Shown here: in pieces, positions 10,548 to 22,774 of the stretch
Numbering within the stretch: position 1 is the first letter of the stretch
Layout of the letters: every line of letters starts with the position of its first letter
Origin: Blastomussa wellsi
Taxonomy: Eukaryota > Cnidaria > Anthozoa > Scleractinia > Plerogyridae
Assembly: GCA_947652115.1 (NCBI GenBank)
Contig: OX393569.1
Location: 20,400,934-20,464,933, forward strand
Reading direction: 5' to 3'
DNA: 64,000 nt
The notes under the pieces: generated by a model
The model's database searches: none
What the model saw: only the letters and a program-made list of their open reading frames with translations
Told to the model about the DNA's origin: nothing
Program-made: the position numbers and the translations under genes

Positions 10548-11849
10548 ATGCGGTTTTTACTGGGTAGGTTGAGTCGAAAGCGTTTGTGCTGGCTAAGTTC
10601 TCGTCTGATAATTCTGTGTTCAATTTTACTTTCGATCGGCGTTTTAGTTGTAAATTTTGTGATGGAAAAGCCTCCAAGCACCACCAAACAGAGTCAAAAT
10701 GCATTTCTGAAAGTACAAGCTTCAAACTTTCACGAAGAAAAAGAGGTGCAATTACGCGCAGGCGGAGCGAACGCTAAGCGAATGAATCTAATTATTGTGG
10801 CTCATGGCCGCTCAGGATCAACATTTCTTGGAAATATTTTTAACCATCACCCATCTGTATTTTACCTGTTTGAGCCTTATCAAACAGTAGAGCGACTTCT
10901 CCGAGCCCAAGCACCTTATAGCCAAAATTACCAAGAAGTGGCCTATCGATGGATTCAAGGTGTTTTTCAGTGTAATTTTGTATCTTCCTCACACGTGGAC
11001 GATCTGCAGTCATATTATCGTCACAAGTACCCAGAAAACTATAACCCAATGAAGAGTCTTACACTTCTTTCCCCTCCGTTCTGTCCTTATAACGCAACGG
11101 ATCCACGGTGGACTTTGGAAAGCTGCCCTCCGCTTGATCAGAAAACAATGGAAGAGACCTGTAAAAATAAGTACAGCATAACAGTTACAAAAGTGTTGAT
11201 ATCAAGAATGCCTGAACAAAATTTAAAACAGTTGCTATCGATTTGCCAAGACACCGATCGATTTGATTGCAAGTTCATTTTCTTGGTTCGTGACCCGCGA
11301 GGAATTGTCCCTTCTTCAAGAGCTGTGGGGTTTTACGGCGACCAGGACAGAAAGGCCTTAAACGGGACGCAGAGTTTTAGCCAAAAAATCTGCCGCGCAA
11401 CAGAAATAAACTTGAATATCGTCCGATCCTTGGGCTCTCTAGAGAAGTCGCGTCTTATGTTGTTACGTTACGAAGATTTAGCAGCCAATCCTTTGAAGGC
11501 ATTACCAAGTTTGCTAAAGTTTGCTGGACTTGCAATGAACGAGAGGTTGAACAAGTGGCTTTACCTAGCATCTCATTTACCTGAAACGGAAAGCGAGCAG
11601 AAAGCTGCTCGTTGGAGACAAGACTCGCGTGAAGGGGCCGAAAGATGGCGATGGAAAGTTAGCCCTGGGACCATTGCGGTCATTGAACATCACTGCAAAT
11701 GCGTGATGACGGCGCTGGGATATAAACCAGTGAATGGCTCCAGCAACGTTCAAAGGAATCTAACAGTTAGTCTGTTAGAAGAAAACTACGACGCTTTGCA
11801 ATGGTTTAATTATTCGTCAACGTTGGCAAACCCTGAGTTCATCGACTAA
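10548..11849 (+). CDS. Carbohydrate 6-O-sulfotransferase-like type II membrane protein (CHST1/3 type)
   Basis: A single uninterrupted frame of 433 residues. Residues 19-37 form one hydrophobic signal-anchor (LIILCSILLSIGVLVVNFV) after a short basic N-terminus, the usual type II Golgi topology. The 5'-phosphosulfate loop of PAPS-dependent sulfotransferases is at residues 84-92 (VAHGRSGST), followed by NHHPSVFYLFEP. The 3'-phosphate site is at about 246-258 (FLVRDPRGIVPSS). Length and motif spacing fit the Gal/GalNAc/GlcNAc 6-O-sulfotransferase family, which moves sulfate from PAPS to sugars of glycoproteins or proteoglycans in the Golgi. The exact acceptor cannot be told. Several N-x-S/T sites occur near the C-terminus. 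The intronless coding frame is common in this family. Possible AATAAA at about 12479. Confidence 0.88.
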   Translation: MRFLLGRLSRKRLCWLSSRLIILCSILLSIGVLVVNFVMEKPPSTTKQSQNAFLKVQASNFHEEKEVQLRAGGANAKRMNLIIVAHGRSGSTFLGNIFNHHPSVFYLFEPYQTVERLLRAQAPYSQNYQEVAYRWIQGVFQCNFVSSSHVDDLQSYYRHKYPENYNPMKSLTLLSPPFCPYNATDPRWTLESCPPLDQKTMEETCKNKYSITVTKVLISRMPEQNLKQLLSICQDTDRFDCKFIFLVRDPRGIVPSSRAVGFYGDQDRKALNGTQSFSQKICRATEINLNIVRSLGSLEKSRLMLLRYEDLAANPLKALPSLLKFAGLAMNERLNKWLYLASHLPETESEQKAARWRQDSREGAERWRWKVSPGTIAVIEHHCKCVMTALGYKPVNGSSNVQRNLTVSLLEENYDALQWFNYSSTLANPEFID

Positions 11850-12947
11850 AACGGTTTTGACAAGGTTCAAGTCAAAATATTAGTCTCTTTTCTTATCGAT
11901 CTTTGTTCGGAAAACCTTTTATATATATGTCTGGATTTTTTAAAACCAGGTCAAAGGAAATTGTGAGCCAAACTCCTACGAAGCGGTTTTTTTCTCGCCA
12001 GAAGCTATAAAATTTACAAGGATTGGCAGCTTCTTGTCTTCTTGGTCACTCTCTTATCCTAAGTTCAGTGCTTTTATTATTGTTGCTATTATTCTGTCTT
12101 AACTTAATAGAACGTGGCTAGCTGGCTAGAGAAATTTGACATAACACTATAGTTCTGAAGGCATATTTTTGTTGGGACTGTGTCAATGGACGCTAATCGT
12201 AACTCAGATAAACGCAAATTACTTTAATCTTCGTCTTTTCGGAGCAAGACGTCTGTATTTAGGGCGTAATAATTACTGATCCCTATAAAATCCGATTGTT
12301 CTCTCTCTGCATTAAATCAACGATTGTAGTCTTTAAGATCACAAAACAACTGTATGAGGAAAACGGAGGCGGTCCTTTTTGTCAGCAGGGAAATTATCAA
12401 GGGTAATATAATTAAAATAACAACATCACGAAGCCCGCTGATTTGATTAAATTATTTCAACATAAAATGGAATCTATTTAATAAAATTCCCAGCCCAAGA
12501 GTTGACTCGAAGCATGTTAAAAAGCCATACATGGTCTCAAATGAACTAAGGAATAGTGTGTTTCATCATAGATTCGCTTGATTTTAAGTGACGCGGTTAG
12601 CAGATGTTCATGTCAGTTGGCGACCGGAAACTCACTCGAACGAAGTGAACAAATCGCAGTATACGAACAGCGGAACACTGATCTCCGACCTTTACCTAGC
12701 GGCAAAATCTCCATATAAAATGAATAAACATTCATCTACTGACATTTTGGGTTCTGTACTACACAGTATCTCTTGGTTTTCCTGCACACATGTACAGCCA
12801 TTTTTCTGTTGGTTTTTCGCCTCTTTCTTGACCCGATTTTAAGGCATTAGTAACGGTACAACGTGAAAAGCTTCTTGTTCGTTGGTCAACCATACATTGC
12901 CTTAATTGGAACGATATCTATATTTTTTCAAAGTTAGGCGGATTTTA
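11850..12947. other. Intergenic region before the satellite array
   Basis: This probably includes the sulfotransferase 3' UTR, with candidate signals ATTAAA near 12310 and AATAAA near 12479. No further gene, repeat or RNA gene is recognized. Confidence 0.5.
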
Positions 12948-12989
12948 CATTTTCTTTTCTTCATTTTGGTAGCGAAAACCGCTGTTTGG

Positions 12990-14636
12990 ACTAAGGAATT
13001 ACTCTCGATCAGGTTTGGCGGCCGGGTAATTCCTCCCCGGAATCCGATTTTTATTTTTTAAAAACTTTTTTGGGTAATTTTTGGCGTTATTTTATTTTAT
13101 TTTGCATTTTCTTTTCTTCATTTTGGTAGCGAAAACCGCTGTTTGGTAAAATAAAGATACACTTTATTCGAAAGAAATGCATTTTGTGGCATTTGCAGAA
13201 GAATCTGATGACCAAATAGAAGTTCTCTCGTTTCTTTCTTTCTGAGCTTGAGACCATGCATCGATTTAAGACGGATTCAGGTCAGCTGTCGCGCTCGAAT
13301 TGTCTGTATTTATTAGATGCCATTTCATGACTGTTGCATAAGAAAAAATTCAGTCTACTCAACTGCCGGGAATGTTTTGATTGAGCGGCAGAGCATGCAA
13401 CACCCCTCAAATTCCAACTTTTTGACCCAGCATGTACTTCCGGAAACGAAACACTATTTCTTTCATGAAATAGTTCTTTGTTACCATTGTTAGCAAGTCT
13501 CGATCTCCAGATAACGATCGATTTGAAATTCGACAACGCCCGCTAAACTGCAATTGATCTCTAGAATTATTTATTCTGCCTTCTAAAGGAAATTTGCTGG
13601 AGGACATCATTAAGTCCAATGAAGGTGAAAGTCTAGCGATTTGATAGTTATGGGTCGGCTATTATCTTGCCTTAGCAAAGGTCGAACTGGTTGACTCCAA
13701 TGCACTCCGACTCGTTCCGTCGTGCGAGGCAAGAAAATGAAGTGCTTGCTTTAGAAGGCAAAGGGTCTTTCGTCACATCAAATACGACTAGCAACCAGAC
13801 TTATTGCGTGATTTGAAAGACGCCATATCGATATTTGGTTTGAACTTGACTGTGGCGAAAGACAAGGGTGGGGACTAATCGTTCACAAGACTCTTGGTAG
13901 TTCAAACAGGATATGAAAAGCCTGGACGATCAAGATCACGAGAATTAAATAAATATTCTGATAAATCAATAGTATAGTAGTATCAATAGTATTGTACCGA
14001 AACGTAAACGGGCTGAGCTGCGGCCGGTCTTCTGCGACAACTGGATGGTTGACCAACGAACAAGAAGCTTCGAAGGACAAAAATGGCCGACAAAACAACA
14101 CTAACCGAAAATAACGAAACCACACAAAACGAGAACAAAGGACAAAGGACCCTAAACCAAAAAAGTTGCAGGGCCTCCGGCCATACTCTGGTTAGGTCAA
14201 TGAGCGATGATCTGAGTCAAATGTGTTTTGATCTCGGACAATGGCCAAGACTTGTGGGATGTGCAGTTTGAAAGGCTTGAAACAATTTAACGGAGGCTTA
14301 AGAATTCCTGAATTTGAGTTATTTTCAAGGTCTAGATTCTTGCGAAACATTAATCCCACCTAATGAAATTTGAAGTTTGCTGTTTTTAACCCATTTTAAC
14401 TGTTCTAACAGAGTACGCATCCTCAGTCACAACCCCTAATTTGCAAACTCAACACACCGACTTTTTATGCTAATATCCCCAAGGGATTACAGAGGTGGCC
14501 TAGCGGTCATCGTGGCGCGCAACGAGGACACAAACGTCACCAGAGGTCGAGGGTTCGAGTCTCGCTCATAGGGATTATTCTACAACTGGCTTGGGGGCCG
14601 AATAATTCCTCCCCGGAGTGGAGATTTGGATCTAAG
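12990..14636. repeat. Satellite unit 1 (type A, 1647 bp)
   Basis: The outermost left unit and the most divergent: AAGACGGATTC near 13270 and AAGAATTCCTG near 14300 are unique to it. A and B boxes of the tRNA-like module are present (14495-14506, 14552-14562). Confidence 0.93.
14485..14575 (+). promoter_or_regulatory. tRNA-like Pol III promoter module of the satellite (shown for unit 1)
   Basis: An A box GTGGCCTAGCGG (14495-14506) and a B box GGTTCGAGTCT (14552-14562; consensus GGTTCGANTCC) have tRNA-like spacing. The B box lies in a foldable T arm: stem CGAGG / TCTCG around loop GTTCGAG. T-runs about 130-150 bp downstream could end transcription. The module recurs in units 1, 2, 4, 5, 7-10 and 12-14, and its B-box half is deleted in units 3, 6 and 11. 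It resembles the head of a tRNA-derived SINE. Transcription is inferred only. Confidence 0.6.
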
Positions 14637-16283
14637 ACTAAGGAATTACTCTCGATCAGGCTTGGGGGCCGGGTAATTCCTCCCCGGAATCCGATTTTTA
14701 TTTTTTAAAAACTTTTTTGGGTAATTTTTGGCGTTATTTTATTTTATTTTGCATTTTCTTTTCTTCATTTTGGTAGCGAAAACCGCTGTTTGGTAAAATA
14801 AAGATACACTTTATTCGAAAGAAATGCATTTTGTGGCATTTGCAGAAGAATCTGATGACCAAATAGAAGTTCTCTCGTTTCTTTCTTTCTGAGCTTGAGA
14901 CCATGCATCGATTTAAGACTGATTCAGGTCAGCTGTCGCGCTCGAATTGTCTGTATTTATTAGATGCCATTTCATGACTGTTGCATAAGAAAAAATTCAG
15001 TCTACTCAACTGCCGGGAATGTTTTGATTGAGCGGCAGAGCATGCAACACCCCTCAAATTCCAACTTTTTGACCCAGCATGTACTTCCGGAAACGAAACA
15101 CTATTTCTTTCATGAAATAGTTCTTTGTTGCCATTGTTAGCAAGTCTCGATCTCCAGATAACGATCGATTTGAAATTCGACAACGCCCGCTAAACTGCAA
15201 TTGATCTCTAGAATTATTTATTCTGCCTTCTAAAGGAAATTTGCTGGAGGACATCATTAAGTCCAATGAAGGTGAAAGTCTAGCGATTTGATAGTTATGG
15301 GTCGGCTATTATCTTGCCTTAGCAAAGGTCGAACTGGTTGACTCCAATGCACTCCGACTCGTTCCGTCGTGCGAGGCAAGAAAATGAAGTGCTTGCTTTA
15401 GAAGGCAAAGGGTCTTTCGTCACATCAAATACGACTAGCAACCAGACTTATTGCGTGATTTGAAAGACGCCATATCGATATTTGGCTTGAACTTGACTGT
15501 GGCGAAAGACAAGGGTGGGGACTAATCGTTCACAAGACTCTTGGTAGTTCAAACAGGATATGAAAAGCCTGGACGATCAAGATCACGAGAATTAAATAAA
15601 TATTCTGATAAATCAATAGTATAGTAGTATCAATAGTATTGTACCGAAACGTAAACGGGCTGAGCTGCGGCCGGTCTTCTGCGACAACTGGATGGTTGAC
15701 CAACGAACAAGAAGCTTCGAAGGACAAAAATGGCCGACAAAACAACACTAACCGAAAATAACGAAACCACACAAAACGAGAACAAAAGACAAAGGACCCT
15801 AAACCAAAAAAGTTGCAGGGCCTCCGGCCATACTCTGGTTAGGTCAATGAGCGATGATCTGAGTCAAATGTGTTTTGATCTCGGACAATGGCCAAGACTT
15901 GTGGGATGTGCAGTTTGAAAGGCTTGAAACAATTTAACGGAGGCTTAAGAATCCCTGAATTTGAGTTATTTTCAAGGTCTAGATTCTTGCGAAACATTAA
16001 TCCCACCTAATTAAATTTGAAGTTTGCTGTTTTTAACCCATTTTAACTGTTCTAACAGAGTACGCATCCTCAGTCACAACCCCTAATTTGCAAACTCAAC
16101 ACACCGACTTTTTATGCTAATATCCCCAAGGGATTACAGAGGTGGCCTAGCGGTCATCGTGGCGCGCAACGAGGACACAAACGTCACCAGAGGTCGAGGG
16201 TTCGAGTCTCGCTCATAGGGATTATTCTAAAACTGGCTTGGGGGCCGAATAATTCCTCCCCGGAGTGGAGATTTGGATCTAAG
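14637..16283. repeat. Satellite unit 2 (type B, 1647 bp)
   Basis: Type B markers: ACAAAAGACAAAGG, CTAATTAAATTTG and TTCTAAAACTGG. tRNA-like module intact. Confidence 0.93.
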
Positions 16284-17881
16284 ACTAAGGAATTACTCTC
16301 GATCAGGCTTGGGGGCCGGGTAATTCCTCCCCGGAATCCGATTTTTATTTTTTAAAAACTTTTTTGGGTAATTTTTGGCGTTATTTTATTTTATTTTGCA
16401 TTTTCTTTTCTTCATTTTGGTAGCGAAAACCGCTGTTTGGTAAAATAAAGATACACTTTATTCGAAAGAAATGCATTTTGTGGCATTTGCAGAAGAATCT
16501 GATGACCAAATAGAAGTTCTCTCGTTTCTTTCTTTCTGAGCTTGAGACCATGCATCGATTTAAGACTGATTCAGGTCAGCTGTCGCGCTCGAATTGTCTG
16601 TATTTATTAGATGCCATTTCATGACTGTTGCATAAGAAAAAATTCAGTCTACTCAACTGCCGGGAATGTTTTGATTGAGCGGCAGAGCAAGCAACACCCC
16701 TCAAATTCCAACTTTTTGACCCAGCATGTACTTCCGGAAACGAAACACTATTTCTTTCATGAAATAGTTCTTTGTTGCCATTGTTAGCAAGTCTCGATCT
16801 CCAGATAACGATCGATTTGAAATTCGACAACGCCCGCTAAACTGCAATTGATCTCTAGAATTATTTATTCTGCCTTCTAAAGGAAATTTGCTGGAGGACA
16901 TCATTAAGTCCAATGAAGGTGAAAGTCTAGCGATTTGATAGTTATGGGTCGGCTATTATCTTGCCTTAGCAAAGGTCGAACTGGTTGACTCCAATGCACT
17001 CCGACTCGTTCCGTCGTGCGAGGCAAGAAAATGAAGTGCTTGCTTTAGAAGGCAAAGGGTCTTTCGTCACATCAAATACGACTAGCAACCAGACTTATTG
17101 CGTGATTTGAAAGACGCCATATCGATATTTGGCTTGAACTTGACTGTGGCGAAAGACAAAGGGTGGGGACTAATCGTTCACAAGACTCTTGGTAGTTCAA
17201 ACAGGATAAGAAAAGCCTGGACGATCAAGATCACGAGAATTAAATAAATATTCTGATAAATCAATAGTATAGTAGTATCAATAGTATTGTACCGAAACGT
17301 AAACGGGCTGAGCTGCGGCCGGTCTTCTGCGACAACTGGATGGTTGACCAACGAACAAGAAGCTTCGAAGGACAAAAATGGCCGACAAAACAACACTAAC
17401 CGAAAACAACGAAACCACACAAAACGAGAACAAAGGACAAAGGACCCTAAACCAAAAAAGTTGCAGGGCCTCCGGCCATACTCTGGTTAGGTCAATGAGC
17501 GATGATCTGAGTCAAATGTGTTTTGATCTCGGACAATGGCCAAGACTTGTGGGATGTGCAGTTTGAAAGGCTTGAAACAATTTAACGGAGGCTTAAGAAT
17601 CCCTGAATTTGAGTTATTTTCAAGGTCTAGATTCTTGCGAAACATTAATCCCACCTAATGAAATTTGAAGTTTGCTGTTTTTAACCCATTTTAACTGTTC
17701 TAACAGAGTACGCATCCTCAGTCACAACCCCTAATTTGCAAACTCAACACACCGACTTTTTATGCTAATATCCCCAAGGGATTACAGAGGTGGCCTAGCG
17801 GTCATCGTGGCGCGCAACGAGGACACAAACGTCACTTGGGGGCCGAATAATTCCTCCCCGGAGTGGAGATTTGGATCTAAG
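16284..17881. repeat. Satellite unit 3 (type C, 1598 bp, B box deleted)
   Basis: Lacks 50 bp between CAAACGTCAC and TTGGGGGCCG near 17835, removing the B box. Also carries GAGCAAGCAAC where the other units have GAGCATGCAAC. Confidence 0.93.
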
Positions 17882-19529
17882 ACTAAGGAATTACTCTCGA
17901 TCAGGCTTGGGGGCCGGGTAATTCCTCCCCGGAATCCGTTTTTTATTTTTTAAAAACTTTTTTGGGTAATTTTTGGCGTTATTTTATTTTATTTTGCATT
18001 TTCTTTTCTTCATTTTGGTAGCGAAAACCGCTGTTTGGTAAAATAAAGATACACTTTATTCGAAAGAAATGCATTTTGTGGCATTTGCAGAAGAATCTGA
18101 TGACCAAATAGAAGTTCTCTCGTTTCTTTCTTTCTGAGCTTGAGACCATGCATCGATTTAAGACTGATTCAGGTCAGCTGTCGCGCTCGAATTGTCTGTA
18201 TTTATTAGATGCCATTTCATGACTGTTGCATAAGAAAAAATTCAGTCTACTCAACTGCCGGGAATGTTTTGATTGAGCGGCAGAGCATGCAACACCCCTC
18301 AAATTCCAACTTTTTGACCCAGCATGTACTTCCGGAAACGAAACACTATTTCTTTCATGAAATAGTTCTTTGTTGCCATTGTTAGCAAGTCTCGATCTCC
18401 AGATAACGATCGATTTGAAATTCGACAACGCCCGCTAAACTGCAATTGATCTCTAGAATTATTTATTCTGCCTTCTAAAGGAAATTTGCTGGAGGACATC
18501 ATTAAGTCCAATGAAGGTGAAAGTCTAGCGATTTGATAGTTATGGGTCGGCTATTATCTTGCCTTAGCAAAGGTCGAACTGGTTGACTCCAATGCACTCC
18601 GACTCGTTCCGTCGTGCGAGGCAAGAAAATGAAGTGCTTGCTTTAGAAGGCAAAGGGTCTTTCGTCACATCAAATACGACTAGCAACCAGACTTATTGCG
18701 TGATTTGAAAGACGCCATATCGATATTTGGCTTGAACTTGACTGTGGCGAAAGACAAAGGGTGGGGACTAATCGTTCACAAGACTCTTGGTAGTTCAAAC
18801 AGGATAAGAAAAGCCTGGACGATCAAGATCACGAGAATTAAATAAATATTCTGATAAATCAATAGTATAGTAGTATCAATAGTATTGTACCGAAACGTAA
18901 ACGGGCTGAGCTGCGGCCGGTCTTCTGCGACAACTGGATGGTTGACCAACGAACAAGAAGCTTCGAAGGACAAAAATGGCCGACAAAACAACACTAACCG
19001 AAAACAACGAAACCACACAAAACGAGAACAAAGGACAAAGGACCCTAAACCAAAAAAGTTGCAGGGCCTCCGGCCATACTCTGGTTAGGTCAATGAGCGA
19101 TGATCTGAGTCAAATGTGTTTTGATCTCGGACAATGGCCAAGACTTGTGGGATGTGCAGTTTGAAAGGCTTGAAACAATTTAACGGAGGCTTAAGAATCC
19201 CTGAATTTGAGTTATTTTCAAGGTCTAGATTCTTGCGAAACATTAATCCCACCTAATGAAATTTGAAGTTTGCTGTTTTTAACCCATTTTAACTGTTCTA
19301 ACAGAGTACGCATCCTCAGTCACAACCCCTAATTTGCAAACTCAACACACCGACTTTTTATGCTAATATCCCCAAGGGATTACAGAGGTGGCCTAGCGGT
19401 CATCGTGGCGCGCAACGAGGACACAAACGTCACCAGAGGTCGAGGGTTCGAGTCTCGCTCATAGGGATTATTCTACAACTGGCTTGGGGGCCGAATAATT
19501 CCTCCCCGGAGTGGAGATTTGGATCTAAG
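17882..19529. repeat. Satellite unit 4 (type D, 1648 bp)
   Basis: Type D markers: AATCCGTTTTTT near its start, GACAAAGGGTG, GGATAAGAAAAG and TTCTACAACTGG. tRNA-like module intact. Confidence 0.93.
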
Positions 19530-21176
19530 ACTAAGGAATTACTCTCGATCAGGCTTGGGGGCCGGGTAATTCCTCCCCGGAATCCGATTTTTATTTTTTA
19601 AAAACTTTTTTGGGTAATTTTTGGCGTTATTTTATTTTATTTTGCATTTTCTTTTCTTCATTTTGGTAGCGAAAACCGCTGTTTGGTAAAATAAAGATAC
19701 ACTTTATTCGAAAGAAATGCATTTTGTGGCATTTGCAGAAGAATCTGATGACCAAATAGAAGTTCTCTCGTTTCTTTCTTTCTGAGCTTGAGACCATGCA
19801 TCGATTTAAGACTGATTCAGGTCAGCTGTCGCGCTCGAATTGTCTGTATTTATTAGATGCCATTTCATGACTGTTGCATAAGAAAAAATTCAGTCTACTC
19901 AACTGCCGGGAATGTTTTGATTGAGCGGCAGAGCATGCAACACCCCTCAAATTCCAACTTTTTGACCCAGCATGTACTTCCGGAAACGAAACACTATTTC
20001 TTTCATGAAATAGTTCTTTGTTGCCATTGTTAGCAAGTCTCGATCTCCAGATAACGATCGATTTGAAATTCGACAACGCCCGCTAAACTGCAATTGATCT
20101 CTAGAATTATTTATTCTGCCTTCTAAAGGAAATTTGCTGGAGGACATCATTAAGTCCAATGAAGGTGAAAGTCTAGCGATTTGATAGTTATGGGTCGGCT
20201 ATTATCTTGCCTTAGCAAAGGTCGAACTGGTTGACTCCAATGCACTCCGACTCGTTCCGTCGTGCGAGGCAAGAAAATGAAGTGCTTGCTTTAGAAGGCA
20301 AAGGGTCTTTCGTCACATCAAATACGACTAGCAACCAGACTTATTGCGTGATTTGAAAGACGCCATATCGATATTTGGCTTGAACTTGACTGTGGCGAAA
20401 GACAAGGGTGGGGACTAATCGTTCACAAGACTCTTGGTAGTTCAAACAGGATATGAAAAGCCTGGACGATCAAGATCACGAGAATTAAATAAATATTCTG
20501 ATAAATCAATAGTATAGTAGTATCAATAGTATTGTACCGAAACGTAAACGGGCTGAGCTGCGGCCGGTCTTCTGCGACAACTGGATGGTTGACCAACGAA
20601 CAAGAAGCTTCGAAGGACAAAAATGGCCGACAAAACAACACTAACCGAAAATAACGAAACCACACAAAACGAGAACAAAAGACAAAGGACCCTAAACCAA
20701 AAAAGTTGCAGGGCCTCCGGCCATACTCTGGTTAGGTCAATGAGCGATGATCTGAGTCAAATGTGTTTTGATCTCGGACAATGGCCAAGACTTGTGGGAT
20801 GTGCAGTTTGAAAGGCTTGAAACAATTTAACGGAGGCTTAAGAATCCCTGAATTTGAGTTATTTTCAAGGTCTAGATTCTTGCGAAACATTAATCCCACC
20901 TAATTAAATTTGAAGTTTGCTGTTTTTAACCCATTTTAACTGTTCTAACAGAGTACGCATCCTCAGTCACAACCCCTAATTTGCAAACTCAACACACCGA
21001 CTTTTTATGCTAATATCCTCAAGGGATTACAGAGGTGGCCTAGCGGTCATCGTGGCGCGCAACGAGGACACAAACGTCACCAGAGGTCGAGGGTTCGAGT
21101 CTCGCTCATAGGGATTATTCTAAAACTGGCTTGGGGGCCGAATAATTCCTCCCCGGAGTGGAGATTTGGATCTAAG
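19530..21176. repeat. Satellite unit 5 (type B, 1647 bp)
   Basis: Type B markers as in unit 2, with a private change TATCCTCAAGGG near 21015. First unit of the first complete higher-order repeat. Confidence 0.93.
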
Positions 21177-22774
21177 ACTAAGGAATTACTCTCGATCAGG
21201 CTTGGGGGCCGGGTAATTCCTCCCCGGAATCCGATTTTTATTTTTTAAAAACTTTTTTGGGTAATTTTTGGCGTTATTTTATTTTATTTTGCATTTTCTT
21301 TTCTTCATTTTGGTAGCGAAAACCGCTGTTTGGTAAAATAAAGATACACTTTATTCGAAAGAAATGCATTTTGTGGCATTTGCAGAAGAATCTGATGACC
21401 AAATAGAAGTTCTCTCGTTTCTTTCTTTCTGAGCTTGAGACCATGCATCGATTTAAGACTGATTCAGGTCAGCTGTCGCGCTCGAATTGTCTGTATTTAT
21501 TAGATGCCATTTCATGACTGTTGCATAAGAAAAAATTCAGTCTACTCAACTGCCGGGAATGTTTTGATTGAGCGGCAGAGCATGCAACACCCCTCAAATT
21601 CCAACTTTTTGACCCAGCATGTACTTCCGGAAACGAAACACTATTTCTTTCATGAAATAGTTCTTTGTTGCCATTGTTAGCAAGTCTCGATCTCCAGATA
21701 ACGATCGATTTGAAATTCGACAACGCCCGCTAAACTGCAATTGATCTCTAGAATTATTTATTCTGCCTTCTAAAGGAAATTTGCTGGAGGACATCATTAA
21801 GTCCAATGAAGGTGAAAGTCTAGCGATTTGATAGTTATGGGTCGGCTATTATCTTGCCTTAGCAAAGGTCGAACTGGTTGACTCCAATGCACTCCGACTC
21901 GTTCCGTCGTGCGAGGCAAGAAAATGAAGTGCTTGCTTTAGAAGGCAAAGGGTCTTTCGTCACATCAAATACGACTAGCAACCAGACTTATTGCGTGATT
22001 TGAAAGACGCCATATCGATATTTGGCTTGAACTTGACTGTGGCGAAAGACAAAGGGTGGGGACTAATCGTTCACAAGACTCTTGGTAGTTCAAACAGGAT
22101 AAGAAAAGCCTGGACGATCAAGATCACGAGAATTAAATAAATATTCTGATAAATCAATAGTATAGTAGTATCAATAGTATTGTACCGAAACGTAAACGGG
22201 CTGAGCTGCGGCCGGTCTTCTGCGACAACTGGATGGTTGACCAACGAACAAGAAGCTTCGAAGGACAAAAATGGCCGACAAAACAACACTAACCGAAAAC
22301 AACGAAACCACACAAAACGAGAACAAAGGACAAAGGACCCTAAACCAAAAAAGTTGCAGGGCCTCCGGCCATACTCTGGTTAGGTCAATGAGCGATGATC
22401 TGAGTCAAATGTGTTTTGATCTCGGACAATGGCCAAGACTTGTGGGATGTGCAGTTTGAAAGGCTTGAAACAATTTAACGGAGGCTTAAGAATCCCTGAA
22501 TTTGAGTTATTTTCAAGGTCTAGATTCTTGCGAAACATTAATCCCACCTAATGAAATTTGAAGTTTGCTGTTTTTAACCCATTTTAACTGTTCTAACAGA
22601 GTACGCATCCTCAGTCACAACCCCTAATTTGCAAACTCAACACACCGACTTTTTATGCTAATATCCCCAAGAGATTACAGAGGTGGCCTAGCGGTCATCG
22701 TGGCGCGCAACGAGGACACAAACGTCACTTGGGGGCCGAATAATTCCTCCCCGGAGTGGAGATTTGGATCTAAG
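21177..22774. repeat. Satellite unit 6 (type C, 1598 bp, B box deleted)
   Basis: Same 50-bp deletion as unit 3. CCCCAAGAGATT near 22665 is shared only with unit 11. Confidence 0.93.

Noticed and set aside
13282..13619. Repeated 84-, 70-, 80- and 62-residue open frames in every satellite unit as candidate proteins
   Set aside because: Their conservation follows from near-identity of the DNA. They overlap on both strands, have no domains, and the few variable sites are not biased to third codon positions.
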